In this document: piece after piece, positions 1 to 5,352 of the stretch
Layout of the letters: each line of letters begins with the position of its first letter
How positions within the stretch are numbered: position 1 is the first letter of the stretch
Source: Gammaproteobacteria bacterium
Lineage (GTDB): Bacteria; Pseudomonadota; Gammaproteobacteria; SZUA-140
DNA: 8,608 nt
NCBI GenBank assembly: GCA_026994735.1
Contig: JALWQD010000158.1
Span: forward strand, 14,384-22,991
Reading direction: 5' to 3'
Made by a program: the position numbers and the translations under genes
The notes under the pieces: model-generated
Database searches by the model: none
What the model saw: the letters and a program-made list of their open reading frames with translations, nothing else
What the model was told of the DNA's origin: nothing

Positions 1-22
1 ATTCGATATCTAAGGGGAAATC

Positions 23-1240
23 ATGTCCAAACTTGTCAAACCTCATGGCGGCGGCGCGCTGCGGCCTTTATTGCTCACAGGCAGTGCACTTGCTGCCGAA
101 CTCGAGCGCGCGGAAGGACTGGCAAAAGTCACCATTGGCTCGCGTGAAGCGGGTGATTTGATCATGCTCGGTATTGGTGGTTTTACGCCTCTTGATGGTT
201 TCATGACCCACGCTGACTGGCAAGGCATCTGTGATAATTATCAGATGGCAAATGGTCTCTTCTGGCCGATACCGATAACCCTGTCAACCGACAGCAAGAA
301 TGCCGACAGCCTGGCCATCGGCGCTGAAATTGCCCTCGTCAGCGAAGAAACTGGCGCAATCATGGCCACAATGCAGCTCACGGAAAAATACCCGATTGAT
401 AAGGCCCACGAGTGCATGAGCATTTTCAAGACCACCGATGATGCCCATCCGGGCGTCAAGATGGTCATGGAACAAGGCGATGTTAATCTTGCAGGCCCCG
501 TCAAGGTCTTGTCCCAGGGTGACTTTGCTGCGCGTTTCCCCGGCATCTACATGACGCCCGCAGAAACACGAGCCATGTTTGACGAAAAAGGCTGGCGCAC
601 GATTGCCGCTTTCCAAACCCGCAACCCGATGCATCGCTCCCATGAATACCTGGCCAAAATCGCGATCGAAACCTGTGACGGTGTTCTTATCCACTCATTG
701 CTCGGACAGCTAAAACCTGGCGATATTCCTGCTGAGGTACGCAGTGCCGCGATTGATACGCTGATAGATAACTATTTTGTTGATAACACCGTTGCCCACG
801 CGGGTTATCCACTCGACATGCGTTATGCCGGCCCCCGTGAAGCCTTGCTGCACGCACTGTTCCGGCAAAACTATGGTTGCTCTCATTTACTTGTCGGACG
901 TGATCATGCCGGCGTTGGTGATTACTATGGCCCTTTTGATGCTCATCATATTTTCGATGAAATCCCTGAGGACGCACTCGAAACCAAGCCTATCCGCATC
1001 GACTGGACCTTCTGGTGTTACCGTTGTAATGGGATGGCCTCTATGCGCACATGCCCTCATGATGGCAGCGACCGCCTGCTTGTCTCCGGCACCAAGCTAC
1101 GCAAGGCATTGTCTGAAAAGGAGGACGTTTCACCCGAATTCAGCCGCCCGGAAGTATTGGCCATCCTGCGTCAGTATTATGCCGGCCTGAAAGATAGCGA
1201 AAACGTCAAGGTTGACCTGAAAGGACATTCCGCTCGCTAA
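23..1240 (+). CDS. sat: Sulfate adenylyltransferase (ATP sulfurylase), dissimilatory type
   Basis: Interconverts ATP plus sulfate and APS plus pyrophosphate in the cytoplasm. In sulfur oxidisers it runs in the ATP-forming direction after APS reductase. The 405-residue length fits homo-oligomeric Sat rather than CysDN. The nucleotide-binding signatures are visible: QTRNP at 198-202 followed by the HxxH motif HRSH at 204-207, then GRDHAGVG at 292-299 and SGTKLR at 355-360. C332, C335, C344 and H346 form the Cys3His metal site described for archaeal and sulfate-reducer or sulfur-oxidiser enzymes. The start is supported by AAGGGGA at 12-18, just before the ATG. The gene begins 22 bp from the window edge, so aprBA or other sulfur genes could lie upstream but cannot be seen. 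It is followed by a hairpin at 1250-1290. Family assignment is very secure; direction of catalysis is inferred. Confidence 0.97.
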   Translation: MSKLVKPHGGGALRPLLLTGSALAAELERAEGLAKVTIGSREAGDLIMLGIGGFTPLDGFMTHADWQGICDNYQMANGLFWPIPITLSTDSKNADSLAIGAEIALVSEETGAIMATMQLTEKYPIDKAHECMSIFKTTDDAHPGVKMVMEQGDVNLAGPVKVLSQGDFAARFPGIYMTPAETRAMFDEKGWRTIAAFQTRNPMHRSHEYLAKIAIETCDGVLIHSLLGQLKPGDIPAEVRSAAIDTLIDNYFVDNTVAHAGYPLDMRYAGPREALLHALFRQNYGCSHLLVGRDHAGVGDYYGPFDAHHIFDEIPEDALETKPIRIDWTFWCYRCNGMASMRTCPHDGSDRLLVSGTKLRKALSEKEDVSPEFSRPEVLAILRQYYAGLKDSENVKVDLKGHSAR

Positions 1241-1249
1241 CATCCTTTT

Positions 1250-1290
1250 GCTATCCAGCCAGAGGATCAAATCGCCTCTGGCTGGATAGC
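1250..1290 (+). terminator. Perfect 16-bp hairpin after sat, probable terminator
   Basis: Arms 1250-1265 and 1275-1290 are exact reverse complements (GCTATCCAGCCAGAGG on the left), with a 9-nt loop. The hairpin starts 10 bases after the sat stop and lies between convergent genes, the place for a terminator. The T-run after the right arm is poor (TTGTC), so it may instead act as an mRNA 3'-end stabiliser or a weak terminator. Confidence 0.6.
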
Positions 1291-1326
1291 TTGTCAGTGA
1301 CAAGGAAGATAACCACTGCTTAAAGC

Positions 1327-1368
1327 ATTCCGTTGGCCATGCATTCAGGCCAAGGATACCTACGGAAT
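1327..1368. repeat. Nested inverted repeat in the convergent intergenic region
   Basis: ATTCCGT at 1327-1333 is the reverse complement of 1362-1368, and TTGGCC at 1333-1338 is the reverse complement of GGCCAA at 1348-1353. The two stems share base 1333, so the full structure needs a bulge on one side. It lies 73 bases past the stop of the minus-strand gene ending at 1441. No U-run follows on either strand, so a terminator call is not justified. The rest of 1241-1440 shows no credible gene. Confidence 0.4.
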
Positions 1369-1440
1369 AATGGCTGTAATAGCAACCACGCTGCTTCTGT
1401 CGTTTATAACATCACAACGGACAGTTAGCTGGCTAAAGCT

Positions 1441-2400
1441 TTATTCCTGCTTCTGTTCCTTCCTTTTAACGATAGGTCTTTTAACAGCAGGGTTCTCTTT
1501 TGCCGACGCCGGTTGGTGGCGCACGGGTACGGGAGGAACAGCGGCCAGGCCGCGCTGCAACGTCCGCACATTAAACAACTTGCTGTCGATGCCTGAATCA
1601 ATATAGACCTGCGAGAGAATAAAAACAGAGGCTGTCCTTTTGGCATGGCTTTGCACGAGCACACGATCCCAAACCCAGGCATTTCCCACTTGCTGCCACT
1701 TGATAAACTGATCCTTGATCAAGTCACCCTGCTGATTGTAATACTCGATACGGGTATTGACGCAATCCTTCCACTGAGGTGTTTTCTTGAACCAGAAAAT
1801 GCGTTTTCCATATTGAGGTTTCTTTTCTTTTGGAATACTTTCAACAACATAAAAAGACATCCCTTTTGTCTCACGGACACTGATCAGACGGTGACTGTCT
1901 TCATTGATTGAGCGACGACCGACATCAGCATAGGTCAGGTTTGAATTCAGAAAGCTGTCACCGGGATCACGGATAGAGACCCGTCTGATCTTGCGCAGAG
2001 CAGGCAAATAAATCCATTGATCGACCTTCCGTTCCTTTTCCGCACCATAGGCAACACGCAGAAAAGCAGCGCCTTTTGCCTCGGGAGGATAGGTCGTAAA
2101 CAACATCATCTTGTCATCAATGCCATCACGACCTTTAAAATCTTTCCACAATCGCGTATAGACGCTTTTTTTAATGCGCCCATGACGATCCTTGATCATA
2201 ACGGTAAAGATAGAGCGTTGATCAGAACCAGGAAATTTGTAGCCACAGCGCTCAAAGATTTCGGTACCTGTCGGCAACGGCTTTTCCGTCGGAATATCGG
2301 CCACGGCAGCGGCTTCCCGCCCCTGCACCGAGAGGCTTGCCAAAGACATTACCAGAGCCACTGCCAGCCATCGAATCATCTTTTGTCCCTGCCTGTTCAT
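1441..2400 (-). CDS. Outer membrane lipoprotein-sorting protein family (LolA-like, PF17131-type), orphan
   Basis: A 319-residue exported protein. An N-terminal basic stretch and a hydrophobic core (about residues 9-24) make a Sec signal, probably cleaved near residues 28-33. The body resembles the LolA-like family often encoded beside MMPL/RND exporters: FPGSDQRS (57-63) opens the fold, then come DQWIYLPALRKIRRVS at 127-142, SFLNSNLTYADV at 149-160, and a late SKLFNVRTLQRG at 273-284. Family knowledge suggests a periplasmic half-barrel that handles a lipidic or hydrophobic ligand; the actual ligand is unknown. C52 and C213 are the only cysteines and could form a disulfide. The C-terminus (300-319) is a basic tail, KRPIVKRKEQKQE at its end. 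No transporter gene is visible nearby, which is unusual for the family. A start at M8 (2379) has a better ribosome binding site and still gives a good signal peptide. Confidence 0.82.
   Translation of the reverse strand: MNRQGQKMIRWLAVALVMSLASLSVQGREAAAVADIPTEKPLPTGTEIFERCGYKFPGSDQRSIFTVMIKDRHGRIKKSVYTRLWKDFKGRDGIDDKMMLFTTYPPEAKGAAFLRVAYGAEKERKVDQWIYLPALRKIRRVSIRDPGDSFLNSNLTYADVGRRSINEDSHRLISVRETKGMSFYVVESIPKEKKPQYGKRIFWFKKTPQWKDCVNTRIEYYNQQGDLIKDQFIKWQQVGNAWVWDRVLVQSHAKRTASVFILSQVYIDSGIDSKLFNVRTLQRGLAAVPPVPVRHQPASAKENPAVKRPIVKRKEQKQE
2386..2390 (-). promoter_or_regulatory. Ribosome binding site favouring an internal start at 2379
   Basis: On the minus strand AGGGA lies six bases before the ATG at 2379-2377, whereas the ATG at 2400 has only a weak GAG about ten bases upstream. 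This suggests that translation of the LolA-like protein may begin seven codons later than the longest reading. Confidence 0.45.
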
Positions 2401-2602
2401 ACGCCGTTATCTCATTTTCAAGTTATTGATACTTCAACACTTAGCCAGTAAAAATCAGAACGCTAACAATGCCGACATTAAACACTGCCAGCGTTGAATA
2501 GAACCTTAACGGTTGAGCTTTATCGACGATAGCAGGTATCCAAAGCTTCTTCTAGCCTGCAAATCACCGTTTAATCGTTTAATTGCCATACTGACATAAA
2601 GC

Positions 2603-2630
2603 AAAAAGGGGGGCCGAAGCCCCCCTTTTT
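2603..2630 (-). terminator. Strong intrinsic terminator with UUCG tetraloop
   Basis: A perfect 12-bp stem pairs 2603-2614 with 2619-2630. Read on the minus strand it is A5-G6-C, loop TTCG, G-C6-T5, so the closing is the very stable C(UUCG)G tetraloop and the right arm ends in five U. It lies 43 bases past the stop at 2674 and closes the secreted-protein transcript. The downstream LolA-like gene therefore needs its own promoter within 2401-2602; I could not identify convincing -35/-10 boxes there. The A5/T5 symmetry also allows termination on the plus strand. Confidence 0.95.
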
Positions 2631-2673
2631 CAGACAACCATGCCATCCGCAAAGAATGACGCGATGGTGCTTT

Positions 2674-3708
2674 CTATGGCAGTGGTGCAACTGTCGGTGC
2701 GGCAGCACCAAAGGCAGTATCCCATGCAAAAGGAAGAACCACGCCAGCACCTTCATCAATACCGGTATTAATCGTTGAAAAAGTAGACGCTGTTGCCGGT
2801 GTCGTCAGGTTCGTAATACTTTCAAAGCCAAATTTGGACAATGTCGATGCACCGACACCCCCCTGGGTATTCACTGTCTGGCCCAACCAGGTAACCATGA
2901 CATCTTCACCTGCAGCCCAGGCAACCGTGCCACCTGTACCGGCAGCAGCGTTCACGGTACCGGTCGCAGCGCCCAGAGTCAGGCCGCCACCAACTGCCGC
3001 TGCTGGCAATTGCGTGCCCGTACGCTGCTCAACAACAAAGCTCTGAACATCCGTCGTGTTGTTGGTCACGGTACTGGTGCCCATTTTGACATCCTGACGA
3101 ATAGACATCTTCTTCCCTGTTGTCGCCCCGGTTGCATCGCGATTGGCCTCAAGAGCAAAGCTGTTGCCGAATTCGTCACCGGTCACAGCCTGCAGACCAT
3201 CATCAATCAGGTTCTGGGTAATATTCAGATCCGGGCGTACAGTCGTCAGGTTCTGGGCCCAGCCCATGGCGAGTGTCGCTGTCCCCGTAAAACTGGTCGC
3301 CCCGGCAGCACCGACAACAGCCGTTGTCGACTGCGCCGTACGCTGCTGACTGAGAATGCCAGCAGTTTGATCCTGGCGCACAAAGCTCTCATCGGAATAG
3401 GCGAGTCCAGCACCTGGCGTACCGGTAGCACCGGTATCTGTAATAATCGTCTGTACATAGGAAACTGTTGCCGCACCTGTCGTATCAACAACGGTCTGCT
3501 GCAGAAAACCATCACCCGTCACCAACGGTGTGCAGCTGATTCCGGCAGTAGAACATAAAGCACCCGCAGCGGCATTGATTGTGCCTGCGGATACTGACCA
3601 GCCATCAAATGAAGGCTCGGCCTGAGTGGCTGCGAAAGGCGCAGCAAACGCTGCAACAACAATGGCACTACGTCCAAGTGCCTTGCGAATTTCTCTAGTA
3701 ATCATCAT
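2674..3708 (-). CDS. Secreted Ala/Thr/Gly-rich protein of unknown function
   Basis: A 344-residue protein I cannot place in a named family. Residues 1-30 form a clear Sec signal peptide: basic n-region (REIRKALGR), hydrophobic core at 15-27, and cleavage likely after TQA at 28-30. The mature part is dominated by Ala, Thr, Gly, Ser and Val with short alternating stretches, suggesting beta structure. It has only two cysteines, C52 and C59, likely a small disulfide loop. Aromatic points such as FDGWSV (34-39), MGWAQN (148-153), VAWAAGEDVMVTWLGQ (262-277) and KFGFES (292-297) look like conserved structural positions. No lipobox, PEP-CTERM or LPXTG-like end is seen; it finishes APLP. GGGGA four bases before the first of two adjacent ATGs supports the start. 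It is probably a single-gene transcript, closed by the terminator at 2603-2630. It could be periplasmic, surface-associated or released. Confidence 0.8.
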   Translation of the reverse strand: MMITREIRKALGRSAIVVAAFAAPFAATQAEPSFDGWSVSAGTINAAAGALCSTAGISCTPLVTGDGFLQQTVVDTTGAATVSYVQTIITDTGATGTPGAGLAYSDESFVRQDQTAGILSQQRTAQSTTAVVGAAGATSFTGTATLAMGWAQNLTTVRPDLNITQNLIDDGLQAVTGDEFGNSFALEANRDATGATTGKKMSIRQDVKMGTSTVTNNTTDVQSFVVEQRTGTQLPAAAVGGGLTLGAATGTVNAAAGTGGTVAWAAGEDVMVTWLGQTVNTQGGVGASTLSKFGFESITNLTTPATASTFSTINTGIDEGAGVVLPFAWDTAFGAAAPTVAPLP

Positions 3709-4068
3709 GTTATCCCCGTATAAATAGCTGCAATGATGCGAGCTTTACTAAATTTCAATATAGATTGTGGTAGCAAACGGCGACCGTCCCTACTGGTCAT
3801 TCCGCAATCGCATACCTATAAAGTTTTGCATATCTGCTTACTGGCAGTCAGTTGAAAACACCGGCGGTATACCCTTGCCTCGTCTTTTCAACTCTTCGCA
3901 GTTAATGGCAAGTATACTCGCTTCTATCGACATTGTCATTAGAATCTATAGGCTTAAGCCCCGGATAATGCAGGATCTGTCACAAAAACGAGTCAAGAAA
4001 TTTGTCCATCGGGCGATGACATAATATCAATCCGATAATGTTGTCATGTTATTGCCAATCGAGGCCAA
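3709..4068. other. Divergent intergenic region, no credible gene
   Basis: This 360-bp stretch separates the divergently transcribed secreted-protein and EAL-HDOD genes, so it should hold both promoters. It is more AT-rich than its flanks. I see a nested dyad at 3850-3893 (listed separately) and a 6-bp inverted repeat, ATGACA at 4016-4021 with TGTCAT at 4042-4047, just upstream of the EAL-HDOD start. TTGTCC (4002-4007) and TATCAA (4025-4030) are spaced 17 bp but each matches consensus at only four positions, so I do not call a promoter. An open frame at 3767-4024 on the plus strand has no ribosome site and no recognisable protein features. Confidence 0.6.
3850..3893. promoter_or_regulatory. 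Nested dyad, candidate operator
   Basis: AGTTGAAAA at 3850-3858 is the exact reverse complement of TTTTCAACT at 3885-3893, separated by 26 bases. Inside sits the 8-bp palindrome GGTATACC at 3866-3873. Its place in a divergent promoter region fits a regulator-binding site, but the structure could also arise by chance, and I do not recognise the motif. Confidence 0.35.
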
Positions 4069-5316
4069 ATGCGCACAAATTATTATCTCGGTAGACAACC
4101 CATTTTTGATCTTGAGCAACGGGTCATTGGTTACGAACTGCTCTACCGCTCCAGCGATGTCCAGACAACATCTGCGGGAACTGATGGCGATACAGCCACC
4201 TCACAGGTATTGCTCAACAGTTTTTGGGAAATGGGCCTGAAAAAAATTGTCGGCGAACAACTCGCCTTCGTCAACCTGACCCGTAAATTCATCACCGAAG
4301 AAGGATTGATTCCCCCAGCCAGCAAACAACTGGTACTGGAAATTCTTGAGGATATTGAAATTGACGACGAGGTTTTGTCTGCCGTCGCCCGCCTTAAAGC
4401 AGAAGGCTATGTCATTGCCCTTGATGATTTCATTTACCACCCGAAGCTGCAACCACTGGTTCGCATGGCCGATATCATCAAGATTGATATTCTCGCCTTG
4501 AGCCATCAAAAAATTGATGAACATCTCTTCGCTCTGCGAAAATTTCCGCTCAAATTACTGGCAGAAAAAGTTGAGACGCCGGAAGAGTTTGATTGGTGTA
4601 AATCACGCGGGTTTGACTATTACCAGGGCTACTTTCTTTGCAAACCCCGCCTGATTAGCGGTCGCCGCATGCCCTCCAGTCGCATCAATCTTCTCCGTAT
4701 CATGGCCCGCCTGCAGGATCCAGAACTTGATCTTCGGCAACTCGAAGACATTATCAGCCAGGACGTGCGTATGGGTTATCGCCTGTTACGCTATATCAAT
4801 TCTGCCGCTTATATTACCAACAACAAGATTGACTCCATTCACCATGCCATTACCTGTCTCGGTGAGAAAGAAATTCGCAAATGGGCCAGCCTGTTACTGC
4901 TGACGGGAATCGACGACAAACCGGAAGAACTGGTAACGACCTCGCTCATTCGGGCAAAAATGTGCGAATTACTGGCAGCAAATGACAGTCAACTATCGCC
5001 AGCGACAGCCATGCTGGTTGGCATGTTATCAACCCTTGATGCCATGCTTGACCAACCACTTACCGACCTCCTTGAAGACATTCCCCTGCATGAAGATGTC
5101 CGTCAGGCCCTGCTTGATGGCCACGGCCCTTATGCGGCGCTGCTGGAGAAAACCCTGGCCTATGAAAAAGGGGCCTGGGAAAATATCGATTTTGATGATC
5201 AGGAGCAGACCTCCCTGATCACCATCTTTCTGCGCGCTATCGAATGGGCTGACGAAATGCTCGCACACATTCATGGCGCAGCGGATAACAGCACAAAACC
5301 CCGGCAAGCCTACTGA
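4069..5316 (+). CDS. EAL and HDOD domain-containing signalling protein (YuxH-type)
   Basis: A 415-residue cytoplasmic protein without membrane segments. Residues 1-200 are an EAL-type c-di-GMP phosphodiesterase fold, opening with LGRQPIFDLEQRVIGYELLYR (7-27). Recognisable positions are ELL at 23-25 in place of EAL, N69 in FVNL, E91 of LEILED, DDF at 119-121, K138 in IKID, AEKVET at 165-170 and QGYFLCKP at 186-193. The loop after DDF lacks the usual GTGYSS, and AEGVET has Gly changed to Lys. Residues 200-400 form the HDOD domain (LRQLEDIISQDVRMGYRLLRYINSA region at 222-246, then IHHAITCLGEKEIRKW), a non-catalytic HD relative. The family includes Vibrio CdgJ and Bacillus YuxH. Whether this copy cleaves or merely binds c-di-GMP cannot be read from sequence; the changed motifs favour a sensing or scaffold role. 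GAGG at 4061-4064 sets the start. It ends 36 bp from the convergent lipoprotein gene. Confidence 0.93.
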   Translation: MRTNYYLGRQPIFDLEQRVIGYELLYRSSDVQTTSAGTDGDTATSQVLLNSFWEMGLKKIVGEQLAFVNLTRKFITEEGLIPPASKQLVLEILEDIEIDDEVLSAVARLKAEGYVIALDDFIYHPKLQPLVRMADIIKIDILALSHQKIDEHLFALRKFPLKLLAEKVETPEEFDWCKSRGFDYYQGYFLCKPRLISGRRMPSSRINLLRIMARLQDPELDLRQLEDIISQDVRMGYRLLRYINSAAYITNNKIDSIHHAITCLGEKEIRKWASLLLLTGIDDKPEELVTTSLIRAKMCELLAANDSQLSPATAMLVGMLSTLDAMLDQPLTDLLEDIPLHEDVRQALLDGHGPYAALLEKTLAYEKGAWENIDFDDQEQTSLITIFLRAIEWADEMLAHIHGAADNSTKPRQAY

Positions 5317-5337
5317 ATTTACCCGCAGGGCCTGCCC

Positions 5338-5352
5338 GAGGGAAGATTCCTC
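5338..5352. other. Small hairpin between convergent stop codons
   Basis: GAGGGA at 5338-5343 can pair with TTCCTC at 5347-5352 (one G-U pair) around a 3-base loop. It fills the gap between the EAL-HDOD stop (5316) and the lipoprotein stop (5353). No U-run follows in either direction, so efficient termination is doubtful and the two transcripts may overlap. Confidence 0.3.

Noticed and set aside
284..694. 136-codon open frame on the minus strand inside sat
   Set aside because: Lies wholly opposite the conserved sat coding sequence; the translation shows no recognisable domain and no ribosome site was evident.
1370..1606. 78-codon plus-strand frame with a hydrophobic N-terminus
   Set aside because: The hydrophobic start looks signal-like, but the frame runs antisense into the end of the LolA-like gene, and no ribosome site precedes it.
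3010..3558. 182-codon open frame on the plus strand opposite the secreted-protein gene
   Set aside because: Product is rich in Arg, Cys and His with no domain, as expected from the antisense of an Ala/Thr-rich gene; the minus-strand frame has a signal peptide, ribosome site and terminator.
3842..3857. Sigma-54-like TGGCA...TTGA pattern
   Set aside because: The GG-GC spacing is off by one base and the essential GC of the -12 element is GA.
3767..4024. 85-codon plus-strand frame in the divergent intergenic region
   Set aside because: No ribosome binding site, no hydrophobic signal or known domain, and it covers the nested dyad and presumed promoters; a real small gene cannot be fully excluded.
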